DNA of 64,000 bases from an uncultured Niabella sp. (lineage in GTDB: Bacteria > Bacteroidota > Bacteroidia > Chitinophagales > Chitinophagaceae): NCBI GenBank assembly GCA_934486785.1, contig CAKSQK010000002.1:1-64000 (forward strand). The letters are read 5' to 3'. Positions 18,997 through 28,269 of this stretch are shown here, in pieces. The notes beneath the pieces are model-generated. The model was not told the DNA's origin. It made no database searches and saw only the letters and a program-made list of their open reading frames with translations. Position 1 is the stretch's first letter; each line of letters begins with the position of its first letter. A program made the position numbers and the translations under genes.

Positions 18997-21014
18997 GTTT
19001 TGATCAGGAAAAATTATATGAACTGATCCCGGCTGTGTACCGGTTGAGGGATGAAGCCATTGCTGCGGCCACAGGTGAAGACAAAGGCCCCTTAAAAGCC
19101 TTTATAGAATTATTTGGCGAGCAGATAGCCCTTCTTGAGCAAAATCTTGACCAGCTATACGATGACCAGTTTATTGAAACATGTGCCGAATGGGTAGTGC
19201 CTTATATCGGCGACCTGGTTGGCGCCAGGGATCTGCTAACCGTACCAGATGCAGGCTTCAGCCAGCGCGCGCAGGTGGCCAACACACTGGCTTACCGCAG
19301 GCGTAAGGGTACTGCCTCGGTAATTGAGCAACTGGCGCGGGATATAACAGGATGGCCGGCTAATATTGTGGAATATTTTCAAAAGCTTTCCACCACACAA
19401 TACATGAACCATTTGCGCCCTAAAAATATTGCAGTGGCCGCCGTGCGAAACAGCTCGCCAGCCTACTTCTCAGGCACACCTTTCAACACCTATACGCGAA
19501 CGGTTGATGTAAGAAATATCAGCTCCGGGCGCGGCAAATACAATATTCCAAACCTGGGTATTTTTTTGTGGAGAATTGCCGCGCAACCTGTTACCCGCGG
19601 CCGTGCTTATAAAATAGATGAAACCCGTTTTACATTTGACTGCCTGGGAAGAGATACGGCGCTGTATCATTTTCCAAACCCTGAAGAAAGCATTAGCCAG
19701 GTAGCTGGCGCTGATCACGTGCCCATGCCGGTAAGCCGCATGAGAATGCATAAAAACTCCGCGCAGTTTTATGGCCCAGGCGGCGGGAAAACCTGGCTGT
19801 ATAACATACCGGTTTCTGGCATTACTATTTGTAACCTGAGTGATGACAGCGGCGGTGGCTGGATCAATACACCTGCAACTAAAATAACCATTGACCCAGA
19901 ACTGGGAAGAATTGCGTTTCCTCCGGGCGAAGCACCGGAAAAATTATTTGTCAACTATTATTACGGAAGTTTTGGTAAAACAGGCGCGGGAGAGTTCGTG
20001 CGTGAAGCCGTTATGGATAACCCGGATGAAAACACAATACGCGTGCCTGGCCATTTTGCAACCATCCAGGAGGCATTGGCAAACCTTACAGCAAATGGAG
20101 TAATAGAGCTTACAGATAACGACTATTATATTGAAACGCCACAGATCCATTTACAGGAAGGACAGAAAATTACGATTAAGGCCACAGGCCAAACCAGGCC
20201 GGTCTGGGTTTTGAACGGAGACCTGGACATCATTGGCGGAGAGGGGTCTGAGCTTACGCTCGATGGCATTTTTGTAATAGGCGGCTGTGTACGCGTACCT
20301 GCAACCAATCCCGAAGGTTTTTTAAATGAATGTGCTGCGTTAAATATCAATCATTGTACGCTGCTGCCTGCCGAAAGCCCGGCCATTGAAGCGGTACCGG
20401 CGCAACCGGTTCAGCCACGAATAAAAATTGAAACAAACAGTATCGTGTGTACCATAAAAAATTCCATAACCGGCGCTATTATCATCAATGAGAACGCAAC
20501 CTGTACCATCAATGATAGTATTATTGATGCAAATGATGAAAACAGTTGGGCATATAAAGGAATGGAAAACTTTGGTGCACAGTTAAACATTGCCAACACA
20601 ACTGTCATTGGCAAAGTAAGCACAACACTGCTGAACCTGGCTTCCAACTCCATCTTTCTTTCCGGCAACAGTGGCGGCCCGCCGGTAGCAGCAGAAAAAA
20701 CACAGCAAGGTTGCGTGCGGTATTCTTATGTTCCGCCCGGCTCTGTTGTACCTAAAAAATTTAAATGCCAGCCGGAAACTATAACCCATGCCGCCAGGAT
20801 GCGGCCTGTTTTTAACTCTGTTGGTTTTGGAGATCCTTCTTACTGCCAGTTGAACGAACATTGCGCGAAAGAAATCCTTCAGGGAGCTGACAATGAATCT
20901 GAAATGGGAGCTTACAACAGGCTTTACCAGTTTCAGCGTGTATCAGACCTGCAAAGAAAATTGAATGAGTACCTGCGCTTCGGCCTCGAAGCGGGTATCT
21001 TCTTTGGTTCATAA
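18993..21014 (+). CDS. eCIS gpI-like tail protein fused to a beta-helix domain
   Basis: The 673-residue protein has an N-terminal gpI-like region (about 1-150) with LYELIPAVYRLRDE, CAEWVVPYIGDLVGAR and AQVANTLAYRRRKGTASVIEQLARDITGWPA. That region would attach to the wedges. From about residue 345 the sequence changes to repeated short strands (HFATIQEALANLTANGVIEL, IKATGQTRPVWVL, LTLDGIFVIGG, LNINHCTLLPAE), as in right-handed parallel beta-helices. The protein probably lies at the baseplate edge and bears a receptor-facing fibre-like domain. The fusion limits are estimated by eye. Confidence 0.83.
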   Translation: MSFDQEKLYELIPAVYRLRDEAIAAATGEDKGPLKAFIELFGEQIALLEQNLDQLYDDQFIETCAEWVVPYIGDLVGARDLLTVPDAGFSQRAQVANTLAYRRRKGTASVIEQLARDITGWPANIVEYFQKLSTTQYMNHLRPKNIAVAAVRNSSPAYFSGTPFNTYTRTVDVRNISSGRGKYNIPNLGIFLWRIAAQPVTRGRAYKIDETRFTFDCLGRDTALYHFPNPEESISQVAGADHVPMPVSRMRMHKNSAQFYGPGGGKTWLYNIPVSGITICNLSDDSGGGWINTPATKITIDPELGRIAFPPGEAPEKLFVNYYYGSFGKTGAGEFVREAVMDNPDENTIRVPGHFATIQEALANLTANGVIELTDNDYYIETPQIHLQEGQKITIKATGQTRPVWVLNGDLDIIGGEGSELTLDGIFVIGGCVRVPATNPEGFLNECAALNINHCTLLPAESPAIEAVPAQPVQPRIKIETNSIVCTIKNSITGAIIINENATCTINDSIIDANDENSWAYKGMENFGAQLNIANTTVIGKVSTTLLNLASNSIFLSGNSGGPPVAAEKTQQGCVRYSYVPPGSVVPKKFKCQPETITHAARMRPVFNSVGFGDPSYCQLNEHCAKEILQGADNESEMGAYNRLYQFQRVSDLQRKLNEYLRFGLEAGIFFGS

Positions 21015-21028
21015 ATAAACTCAATACC

Positions 21029-23824
21029 ATGCCCGGAGATTATTCACGGAAATTATTTAACCGTAAAAAGCATTACCATGCTGTGCTTGAGCAGCAGGGA
21101 AGAGTGCAGACAGATGCCGACTGGAACGAACAGGTGGATCTGCAGAACTATCGAGATCAAACCGTTTCGGCTGACCTGATCGGGAAGTCGGGCGTTCCAA
21201 AAAAGAACGGCGGATTTAAGATAAGCGCTGCTGCCAATAAAACAGACCTGCTCATCTCTGCCGGGCGCATGTATATGAACGGGCTGCTGTTTGAATGTGA
21301 AGTAACGCCTGCAAAAAGTTACCTGAAGCAGCCTCATATTTCCAGTCCAGATAAAAGCATGTTTGCCGATGGACAAAACGCCACATTAAAAGACGGGAAC
21401 TATATCGCGGCACTGGAAGGCTGGCAACGTGAAATTACTTACCTGGATGATCCTGAAATTCAGGAGGTGGCGCTTGGAGAAGCAGACACTACCACGCGGC
21501 TGCAAAATGTATGGCAGGTAAAGCTGCTTAAAACGCAGGCCTCCGGCACGCTTGACTGTAAAACTACCGTACCAGAGTGGAACGACTTGATACAACCGCC
21601 TACGGGAAAGTTAAATGTTCAAACCACTGAAAATACAGAAAGTTCAAAACCCTGCCTGCTACCGCCAAAAGGCGGGTACAGCAGCCTGGAGAACCAGCTT
21701 TACAGGATACAGATCATACGCGGTGGCGACCTGGCAACAGCTACTTATGCATGGTCGCGTGACAATGCTTCGGTGGAAACCGCTGTGTTAAGTGTTAGCG
21801 GAAGCATCCTTACCGTAGCAGGCATTGGCAAAGATGAAATACTGGGTTTTTCAGCAGGGCAATGGGTTGAAATAGTAGAACCGGAATTATCCGGTACTGC
21901 AGCCACGCTGTTCGAAATTGAAAGCGTAAAGCCCGAGCTCAAACAAATACAGCTAAAAACATCGGCAAACACTTTCCAGGGTAAACCCAACCTTAAACTG
22001 AGAAGATGGGACATGAGTGGCGCCGGGCTGCAAAACGGGGCGCCTTTGCCTGCATCGTGGGCTAATGTGGAGAACGGCATTCAGCTAATGTTTAGCCCGG
22101 GCAGTTACAAAGCCGGCGATTACTGGCTGGTACCAGCCCGCACCGCTACTGCCGGTATTGAATGGCCAAAAGACGCCGCTCAGAACAGCATGCCACAATT
22201 ACCGCTTGGCGTTGAAAGACATTTTGCACGGCTGGCGATCATAAAAGTGATCAATGGAAATATTACGATAGATGACTGCCGGCCTGCCTTTCCTGCATTA
22301 ACAGAAATTTGTGCAGAAGACATTTGTTACAGCAACCGCGGATGTACCGAATCAACTGCAACCAATGTGCAGGAAGCGTTGGATGAACTGTGCCATAAAC
22401 GGGATGGCGCCTGCACATACATTGCTTTTCCGGGGCGGGGATGGGAAAGGGTTTTTGAAAAAATTGCAGACGGCGCAGATGCCCAGGTCTGTTTTCAGGC
22501 AGGTGAATATCCTTTAGCCAATACTGCAGGCATAAAAAACAAAGGGCACCTGAAACTGGTGGGCGCAGGCATGGGCACACGTATCCTGGCTTCGGGGCCG
22601 GAAGCCGCGCTGTTTTTTGAACAATGCAAATCAGTCACCATCCGCGATCTGTACGCGTCCACTTCTTCTTTTGTTAACAAGCCGCCAGCGAGCACTGCAC
22701 ACTTAAACGGTGTAATCACCAGCCTGGATTGCCCCACGGTAAAAATGTATGACCTCATGCTGCAATGCGGTGCGGCATCTAAAAAACAAGTAACCTGCAT
22801 TACCACAAGAAACAAAGCGGAAGCACCGGGATCGGTTACCATAGAAAACTGTGAATTATTTATCGGCCATTACCAGCAGGGAATCCTTGTTGTTAATACT
22901 GATAAAACTTTTTTGCAGAATAATAAATTAAACTCCCACGGAACCTTTAACGCGCGTGGCAAAGAATTTTTATTAAGCGATAAAAGATACCTTTCGGCTG
23001 CCCGTACTGCCTTCATCTCAAAAGCAGGTGTAAAAGATTTAATTGCAACGGAAGGCCTGGCTGTGGTATCATTGACAAGTGGCGGGCAAACTGTAAACTT
23101 TCTTACAAGCAACTCTTTAAAGAATGATTGGAACAGGCTTTTATCTCAAAATCCTGCCACAAATATTGCTTCTGCTGCAGACCTGCAAAAGCACATCAAA
23201 CAACTGGCTGAAAAAGTTTTGACTAATAAGGATTTTACCAAAATAGAATCCTTTTCAGCATTGCGGCGCGCTTTGCTGGCACAAACAAATGCTATTGGCA
23301 CGCGCGGCATAACTATTGCCGGAACTAAAGCGCAGGATGTAAAAATTTTAAATAATTATATTGAAAATGTATTGGCAGGTATTCACATTGGCTTAAGCCA
23401 TCGTGCTGAAAGAAATGTACACGACCGTGCCGAAGCAGTTACAATTGCCGGAAACACGATCAGCATTACACTGCCCAGGGATACCGGCAACTTTGAGCGC
23501 CACGGCATATTTACGGGAAATTGCAGGAACCTTGCCATCCAGGATAACCATATCAACATTGACCGGTTAAGTGGCGCTGAACGGATCCTGATAGAAGGCA
23601 TAAAAGTATGGGGCATGCTGGGAGAACGGCTGCTGGTTGAAAAAAATGTTATTTGCAGTAAGGATGGTGTGAAAAGCAAAGGCTTTTCTACCGGCATTCA
23701 TGTTCAGCCCCTGACTAAAAAAACGACCAGCCAGCAGTGGCTTGTCATGCTTAATATTGCGCCATCAAGAGGCAGCACAGTTGTAGTTGACAATGGCGTG
23801 GTAAATACCCAGAATACGCCATAA
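21029..23824 (+). CDS. DUF6519 protein with C-terminal parallel beta-helix, putative eCIS fibre/receptor-binding protein
   Basis: The 931-residue protein begins GDYSRKLFNRKKHYHAVLEQQGRVQTDADWNEQVDL, the DUF6519 signature. From about residue 470 it has pectate-lyase-like beta-helix repeats (LKLVGAGMGTRIL, VTIRDLYAS, VTIENCELFIGHYQQGILV, VKILNNYIENVLAGIHIGL, LAIQDNHINI). DUF6519 proteins end many eCIS operons. Beta-helix domains of this sort are common in tail fibres and glycan-binding tailspikes. I see no clear catalytic residues of a lyase. It is the last gene of the cluster, followed by a terminator. Confidence 0.85.
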   Translation: MPGDYSRKLFNRKKHYHAVLEQQGRVQTDADWNEQVDLQNYRDQTVSADLIGKSGVPKKNGGFKISAAANKTDLLISAGRMYMNGLLFECEVTPAKSYLKQPHISSPDKSMFADGQNATLKDGNYIAALEGWQREITYLDDPEIQEVALGEADTTTRLQNVWQVKLLKTQASGTLDCKTTVPEWNDLIQPPTGKLNVQTTENTESSKPCLLPPKGGYSSLENQLYRIQIIRGGDLATATYAWSRDNASVETAVLSVSGSILTVAGIGKDEILGFSAGQWVEIVEPELSGTAATLFEIESVKPELKQIQLKTSANTFQGKPNLKLRRWDMSGAGLQNGAPLPASWANVENGIQLMFSPGSYKAGDYWLVPARTATAGIEWPKDAAQNSMPQLPLGVERHFARLAIIKVINGNITIDDCRPAFPALTEICAEDICYSNRGCTESTATNVQEALDELCHKRDGACTYIAFPGRGWERVFEKIADGADAQVCFQAGEYPLANTAGIKNKGHLKLVGAGMGTRILASGPEAALFFEQCKSVTIRDLYASTSSFVNKPPASTAHLNGVITSLDCPTVKMYDLMLQCGAASKKQVTCITTRNKAEAPGSVTIENCELFIGHYQQGILVVNTDKTFLQNNKLNSHGTFNARGKEFLLSDKRYLSAARTAFISKAGVKDLIATEGLAVVSLTSGGQTVNFLTSNSLKNDWNRLLSQNPATNIASAADLQKHIKQLAEKVLTNKDFTKIESFSALRRALLAQTNAIGTRGITIAGTKAQDVKILNNYIENVLAGIHIGLSHRAERNVHDRAEAVTIAGNTISITLPRDTGNFERHGIFTGNCRNLAIQDNHINIDRLSGAERILIEGIKVWGMLGERLLVEKNVICSKDGVKSKGFSTGIHVQPLTKKTTSQQWLVMLNIAPSRGSTVVVDNGVVNTQNTP

Positions 23825-23989
23825 AATAATTTTGTTTACAAGCAATATTCGCCTTAAATTTATAGCTGTATAGCGCACTTCCCATGGTAGGGTCTGTATG
23901 TTTTAGTAACGAAGTTTGAAGTGGTTTTCTTTTGAGTCAACGCTCTTTATAGTTTATCGCAGATTTCTTTGTAATGAGAATGTTTTGAA

Positions 23990-24004
23990 GGGTTCGAGTC
24001 CCGC
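23990..24004 (+). pseudogene. tRNA T-arm-like remnant
   Basis: The sequence GGGTTCGAGTCCCGC matches the T-loop consensus TTCRANY with three flanking G-C pairs. No tRNA body can be folded upstream: no matching 5' acceptor strand for GTTATTC and no anticodon arm. It may be an attachment-site scar from an integration at a tRNA 3' end, or chance. Confidence 0.3.
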
Positions 24005-24016
24005 GTTATTCAGCAG

Positions 24017-24049
24017 AGTGAGGTAGTCAATGGCTTCCTCACTTTTTTT
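24017..24049 (+). terminator. Intrinsic terminator of the eCIS operon
   Basis: A perfect 7-bp stem AGTGAGG (24017-24023) / CCTCACT (24037-24043) is followed by seven T. It lies about 190 nt after the last eCIS stop codon and is the only strong plus-strand terminator seen there. Confidence 0.75.
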
Positions 24050-24071
24050 GTGCCTGTGCAAAAACAACTTT

Positions 24072-24575
24072 CTATTTTTCTGATAACTTATCATCCATCT
24101 TTTCATTCACTTCATCCACCCTGCTTTCGATCGAATCCATTTTATCATCAATGGAAGTAACCTGCTTTTCAATACCTGATGAAGCGATCATACCGGCCCT
24201 CGATATGGTAACCTTCGCCATCTTTATATACATTTCATGTAATTTATCCAGCTCATCTTCATTCAGGTCTTCTATATTCACCATGCGGTTGCTGGCGCCT
24301 TTTACCGATGCGATCAATTCATTAAGCTTTAACTGTATGGCCTTGGAATCTTTATTCTGCGATTTCTGAATTAAAAAAACCATTAAGAACGTTACGATTG
24401 TTGTGCTGGTATTAATGATCAGCTGCCAGGTTTCGGAAAAGTTGAAAAACGGACCCGAAACGGCCCATGCTACAATGATAAAAACGGCAATGATAAAGGC
24501 CATGGAGGTGCCGGTTAACTGGGTGACCCTGTTGGCCAGCCCTTCGAAAAACGGCGCTTTGCTGTTGTTTTTCAT
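24072..24575 (-). CDS. Low-affinity iron permease family membrane protein
   Basis: I choose the ATG at 24575 over the in-frame ATG at 24644, because the longer version runs through the terminator-like hairpin of the upstream catalase gene. The 167-residue protein has FFEGLANRVTQLTGTSMAFIIAVFIIVAWAVSGP and TWQLIINTSTTIVTFLMVFLIQKSQNKD, two membrane segments typical of PF04120. A helical cytosolic part follows, with LNELIASVKGASNRMVNIEDLNEDEL. The C-terminal 40 residues are a charged coiled coil. The family name does not prove iron transport in bacteria. It lies downstream of the catalase gene on the same strand. Confidence 0.85.
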   Translation of the reverse strand: MKNNSKAPFFEGLANRVTQLTGTSMAFIIAVFIIVAWAVSGPFFNFSETWQLIINTSTTIVTFLMVFLIQKSQNKDSKAIQLKLNELIASVKGASNRMVNIEDLNEDELDKLHEMYIKMAKVTISRAGMIASSGIEKQVTSIDDKMDSIESRVDEVNEKMDDKLSEK

Positions 24576-24598
24576 CTTAAATTTTTTAAGGTAAAAAA

Positions 24599-24635
24599 TG
24601 GTTCTATAAAAAATAGAGCCACCCGAAGGTGACTC
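24599..24635 (-). terminator. Terminator with UUCG loop after the catalase gene
   Basis: On the minus strand, GAGTCACC-TTCG-GGTGGCTC (one T-G wobble pair) is followed by TATTTTTT. The tetraloop hairpin lies between the catalase gene and the iron permease family gene. Confidence 0.7.
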
Positions 24636-24661
24636 AATTTTCAAAGCGATGGTAATAATCT

Positions 24662-24711
24662 GGCCGCCTTAATGACCGGCTGCTAAGCAACAGCGCAATT
24701 TTAAGGCGGCC
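24662..24711 (-). other. Large stem-loop in the catalase 3' region
   Basis: A perfect 10-bp inverted repeat (GGCCGCCTTA at 24662-24671 and its complement at 24702-24711) encloses a smaller GCTG/CAGC hairpin. It starts just after the catalase stop codon and has no T-run, so it may protect the transcript end rather than stop transcription. Confidence 0.5.
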
Positions 24712-24718
24712 GAAATAT

Positions 24719-26857
24719 TTATGCGGGCACTACAGGATTTTCTTCACGCTGCCAGAAACGGTGCTGTTTGACCGCTTCCACAAATTCATCCAGATTGCCG
24801 CTGGTAATAACGCCTTCTGACTGTATCTTATCTTCAGGCAAGGCTGTTTTCAAAAGCTCTATCCCTTCATTGTCCGCCCCAATGGGTTTGCAATGTTTGA
24901 ACGCCTCAGCCACAAAATGTACCGCATCAGCATTGCCCAGCAATTCATTAATGCTTTCGCCGCCGGGCACATAGATCGCATCAAACAAAACAGAAGCGGT
25001 CGTATCATACCTTTCGCAAACAGCATATTCATCACCGCTTATGGTTTTTACAAAGCCTTGATGAGGTGCAATAATTTTAACCATTGCATACATGTCGCAA
25101 AGGTTCTTTTTAATAACTGTAAACGCTTCATCCGATACGCCATCTGCTGTTAAAATAGCGATGCGCTTAGCCTTAATGTTATCAGGCAGGCGATGCGCCA
25201 TGCTCAGCGCGGGCGATTTGTCAATAGTTTGAGGCACTTTAAAGGAGTGGTGATCTTCCAAATTGCCATCGGCCGGTATATTACCCGTAATAGGTTGTGG
25301 TAATTTTTGCGGAACCAGGCCTAATTTTTTTCCAACAACCTGAGCCAGGTTTTCATCTACCTCCAGCAACATATTCACCATTCTTTGCCTGATGGGAACA
25401 TGTTTTACTTTACCCAGCTCAAACGAAAATGCATGCTGCACGTGACGCTGCTCATGTTCATTCAGGCTTTTATAAAAAAGTTCAGCCTGGCTGAAATGAT
25501 CAAAAAAACTTTTGCTTCTGGCGCGTATTTTTTTGGCATCAATCCTTTCTTCAAACGATTTGAAACCGCCCTGTGCCACCATTGCCTGGAACGGGCAACC
25601 GCCACCCAGCGAGTTGGGATGATAATTGGTTTTGCCCTTATTAATCTGCATGCGGTGAAATCCATCGCGCTGGTTGTTGTACACTTCGGGAATGGATTTA
25701 TTGATAGGTATCTCGTGAAAATTGGGTCCACCCAGGCGCAGCAATTGCGTATCCGTGTAAGAAAATAACCGCCCCTGCAATAGCGGATCATTGGTAAAAT
25801 CAATACCCGGTATTAAATGGCCGGGATGAAACGCCACCTGCTCTGTTTCTGCAAAGAAATTATCCGGGTTTCGGTTAAGCGTCATTTTACCAATAAATTT
25901 TATGGGTACAATTTCTTCGGGGATGATTTTTGTGGGATCGAGCAGATCAAACGGATACTTGTGCTCATCTTCTTCAGGCACGATTTGCACACCCAGTTCC
26001 CACTCAGGATAATAACCACAATCTATCGCATCCCAAAGGTCGCGGCGGTGAAAGTCCGTGTCTTTTCCTGCAATGCGCTGATTTTCGTCCCACGACAAGC
26101 CCAGCACGCCCTGCAGCGAACGCCAATGAAATTTAACAAAATGAGATTTCCCTTCTTCATTAATGAACCGGAATGTGTTGATGCCAAAACCATCCATGGT
26201 GCGGTAACTGCGCGGTATGGCGCGGTCGCTCATCAGCCACATGATGTTGTGCATAGATTCGGGCATTAGTGAAATAAAATCCCAGAACGTATCATGCGCC
26301 GATGCTGCCTGGGGAATTTCATTATCCTGTTCGGGCTTTACAGCGTGGATGAGGTCGGGAAACTGCGAAGCATCCTGTATAAAAAACACTGCAGTATTAT
26401 TTCCTACCAGGTCATAATTTCCTTCTGATGTATAAAATTTTACGGCAAACCCGCGGATATCCCTTGCCATATCGGTAGAACCCCGCGGGCCCTGCACGGT
26501 TGAAAACCTTGTAAACACAGGTGTTCTTACGCTGGTATCGTTGAACAGCTTTGCTTTTGTGTACTGACCTAATGGTTCGTATAATTCAAAATAGCCGTGT
26601 GCGGCCGAGCCACGGGCATGTACAATTCTTTCGGGGATGCGCTCGTGGTCAAAATGCGTGATCTTTTCACGCAAAATAAAATCTTCCAGTAATGACGGCC
26701 CGCGTTCTCCTGCTTTCAGGGAGTTTTGATCATCATTGATCTTTAATCCCTGGTTGGTATTCATCAGTTCGCCCTGCGTGTCAGTAATATATTTCCCCAA
26801 CTGCTCCAGCTTAGGGTTTGCACCATTTGCATATGGCTCCTGTTCGTTTATTTTCAT
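24719..26857 (-). CDS. katE: Large-subunit catalase (KatE/HPII type) with C-terminal GATase-like domain
   Basis: The 712-residue protein breaks down hydrogen peroxide to water and oxygen using haem. The catalytic His is His80 in RIVHARGSAAHGYFE. The distal Asn block is seen in YDLVGNNTAVFFIQDASQFP, and the haem-ligand Tyr region in GRLFSYTDTQLLRLGGPN. The C-terminal about 140 residues (KRIAILTADGVSDEAF, DAIYVPGGESINELL) form the flavodoxin/DJ-1-like domain that marks large catalases. Length fits clade 2 catalases (about 700-750). The DUF892 gene lies upstream on the same strand, and both are typical of a general stress response. Confidence 0.96.
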   Translation of the reverse strand: MKINEQEPYANGANPKLEQLGKYITDTQGELMNTNQGLKINDDQNSLKAGERGPSLLEDFILREKITHFDHERIPERIVHARGSAAHGYFELYEPLGQYTKAKLFNDTSVRTPVFTRFSTVQGPRGSTDMARDIRGFAVKFYTSEGNYDLVGNNTAVFFIQDASQFPDLIHAVKPEQDNEIPQAASAHDTFWDFISLMPESMHNIMWLMSDRAIPRSYRTMDGFGINTFRFINEEGKSHFVKFHWRSLQGVLGLSWDENQRIAGKDTDFHRRDLWDAIDCGYYPEWELGVQIVPEEDEHKYPFDLLDPTKIIPEEIVPIKFIGKMTLNRNPDNFFAETEQVAFHPGHLIPGIDFTNDPLLQGRLFSYTDTQLLRLGGPNFHEIPINKSIPEVYNNQRDGFHRMQINKGKTNYHPNSLGGGCPFQAMVAQGGFKSFEERIDAKKIRARSKSFFDHFSQAELFYKSLNEHEQRHVQHAFSFELGKVKHVPIRQRMVNMLLEVDENLAQVVGKKLGLVPQKLPQPITGNIPADGNLEDHHSFKVPQTIDKSPALSMAHRLPDNIKAKRIAILTADGVSDEAFTVIKKNLCDMYAMVKIIAPHQGFVKTISGDEYAVCERYDTTASVLFDAIYVPGGESINELLGNADAVHFVAEAFKHCKPIGADNEGIELLKTALPEDKIQSEGVITSGNLDEFVEAVKQHRFWQREENPVVPA

Positions 26858-26914
26858 TTGTATAATTTTAAATATTATTAATGGTACGATGTATTTTGGC
26901 TAAATGATGAAACA

Positions 26915-27493
26915 TTAAACCGCGTTAATTTCATCTTTTACCTGGAAGCTGTCTGACATTGCCTGTGAGTTCAGGTTGGTATCGGCAATGGTTGTGAGCA
27001 GAAAATCAGACTTTTTTTCTTCTCCCAGGTTTTTCAGCAACAGGTCAAGCGCGGGCCTTTCGTTTAATGTTTTTGCAAAAGCTGCCAGCGTGCCGTAAGC
27101 CGCTATTTCGTAATGCTCCACTTTTTGGGCAGATGCAATGATAGCAGCATCGCGAACAGCGCCGGCTTGGGTTTCCTGCATCATCTGTTCGCCTTCTTCT
27201 ATAATACCGGCTATGGCTATGCATTTTTTCCCTTCTGCTTTTTTGCCAAGCGATTCAAACGCGGCCTCCAGCCTTGCCACCTGCTCTATGGTTTGATCCA
27301 GGTGTTCTTTAATAGCTGTTTTTAACTTTTGATCAGTGGCATTATCAAACATTTTGGGCAACGCTTGTACCAGCGCATTTTCAGCCCAATACACATCTTT
27401 TAATCCGTCTTCAAAAAGGTCTCTCAGGTTTTTAACTGCTTCGGCGGATCCCGCCTGTGCCGTTTCTTTCAGTGGGGTAGTTTTCTTACTCAT
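26915..27493 (-). CDS. DUF892 ferritin-like protein (YciE/YciF type)
   Basis: I use the ATG at 27493 (MSKKTTPLKE); another ATG lies four codons upstream. The roughly 192-residue protein shows LRDLFEDGLKDVYWAENALVQALPKM, QIEQV-like helix TIEQVARLEAAFESLGKKAEGKKC, and KVEHYEIAAYGTLAAFAKTL. These four helices carry the Glu and His residues expected at a ferritin-like di-metal site. Members accumulate under stress, but the biochemical role is not settled. The catalase gene follows after 57 nt on the same strand, so the two may be co-expressed. Confidence 0.9.
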   Translation of the reverse strand: MSKKTTPLKETAQAGSAEAVKNLRDLFEDGLKDVYWAENALVQALPKMFDNATDQKLKTAIKEHLDQTIEQVARLEAAFESLGKKAEGKKCIAIAGIIEEGEQMMQETQAGAVRDAAIIASAQKVEHYEIAAYGTLAAFAKTLNERPALDLLLKNLGEEKKSDFLLTTIADTNLNSQAMSDSFQVKDEINAV

Positions 27494-27650
27494 GATATTT
27501 AGCATTTATGTTATTATACATCTATATGGCCAAAGTTGCTGAGTACAAATTTCAAGCCATCTGAAAAATATCATATATATCGTGTGCAGGATGAGCACAT
27601 AATAAAAAAGGTAGTAACAACAGGTAAGCGATGAGGGAAACTCCAAATTT

Positions 27651-27914
27651 TCAAGACGCTTTTTTATATTTATATACAAAGAAAAGTGTTATGATATTGA
27701 TCGTTACGGAAAAAGAATTTGACCCTATGATGATCCAGTCGTTTTTTAGAAATCCATACCAAACCCACACAGATAAGCCTGTAATAATAATAAACAGCAT
27801 ACCTTTTGAGATGCCCTCTACTTTTTTCTCCTTTCGGATCTTAATAAGCTGCGGCACCATGGTGCTGGCTGTAATAATGCTGGCAATAAGGCCTATGAGG
27901 GTAGTCTGATCCAT
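27651..27914 (-). CDS. SemiSWEET family sugar transporter
   Basis: The 87-residue protein has three predicted membrane helices (LIGLIASIITASTMVPQLIKI, SKGMLFIIITGLSVWVWYGF, SFSVTINIITLFFVYKYK). The PQ motif is in the first helix (MVPQ), and the Trp/Asn positions of the triple-helix bundle are present. SemiSWEETs form dimers that move small sugars across the inner membrane. It stands alone here and its substrate is not inferable. Confidence 0.9.
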   Translation of the reverse strand: MDQTTLIGLIASIITASTMVPQLIKIRKEKKVEGISKGMLFIIITGLSVWVWYGFLKNDWIIIGSNSFSVTINIITLFFVYKYKKAS

Positions 27915-27991
27915 CGGTACAAAATCTTAAACAGTAGTTTGTAAATTTTGTACCAACTTTTTATTTGCAGAAATAGAAGTATAATTATTTA

Positions 27992-28026
27992 TAAAAAAGC
28001 CTGATACATTCAGATCTGTATCAGGC
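27992..28026 (-). terminator. Terminator of tRNA-Ser
   Basis: On the minus strand a perfect 10-bp stem GCCTGATACA / TGTATCAGGC (27999-28026) is followed by TTTTTTAT. It begins 9 nt after the tRNA 3' end. Confidence 0.8.
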
Positions 28027-28034
28027 AAAATTTG

Positions 28035-28123
28035 CGGTGAGGGCGGGATTCGAACCCGCGGTACAGTTTAACCCGTACGGCAGTTTAGCAAACTACTGAT
28101 TTCAGCCACTCATCCACCTCACC
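28035..28123 (-). tRNA. tRNA-Ser (anticodon GCU)
   Basis: The 89-nt sequence folds into a class II tRNA. Acceptor GGTGAGG pairs with CCTCACC, discriminator G73. The anticodon arm is GTAGT-TTGCTAA-ACTGC, giving anticodon GCT. The variable arm is long (CCGTACGGGTTAAACTGTACCG region) and the T-arm is CGGGTTCGAATCCCG. CCA is not encoded. Confidence 0.96.
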
Positions 28124-28195
28124 GGCTGATTGATTTTAGGGATGCAAAAATAACCATTCAGGTTTATATAAACTAATTTACAGTAAAATAAATTC

Positions 28196-28232
28196 CCTAA
28201 AAACACCGCTGCCAGCCTTACGGGGCTGGCAG
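28196..28232 (-). terminator. Terminator of dnaA
   Basis: On the minus strand the 9-bp stem CTGCCAGCC / GGCTGGCAG (28209-28232) is followed by CGGTGTTTTTAGG. It lies 38 nt after the dnaA stop codon. Confidence 0.75.
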
Positions 28233-28269
28233 TGATCCTTTACTTACACAAGCATCGGTCTAAATAAAA

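Larger units (their letters stand above)
23825..24071. other. Region between the eCIS operon and the iron permease gene
   Basis: The 247-nt stretch holds no gene. It contains a tRNA T-arm-like remnant at 23990-24004 and a strong terminator hairpin at 24017-24049. The rest is AT-rich and featureless to me. Confidence 0.6.

Noticed and set aside
23935..24010. Functional tRNA after the eCIS operon
   Set aside because: Only a T-arm is present; no acceptor or anticodon arm can be formed.
24576..24644. Longer N-terminus for the iron permease family protein
   Set aside because: The extra 23 codons run through a terminator hairpin; the ATG at 24575 starts at the conserved segment.
25385..26269. Plus-strand frames of 127 and 150 codons inside the catalase gene
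   Set aside because: Antisense to a strongly conserved catalase gene; no recognised similarity.
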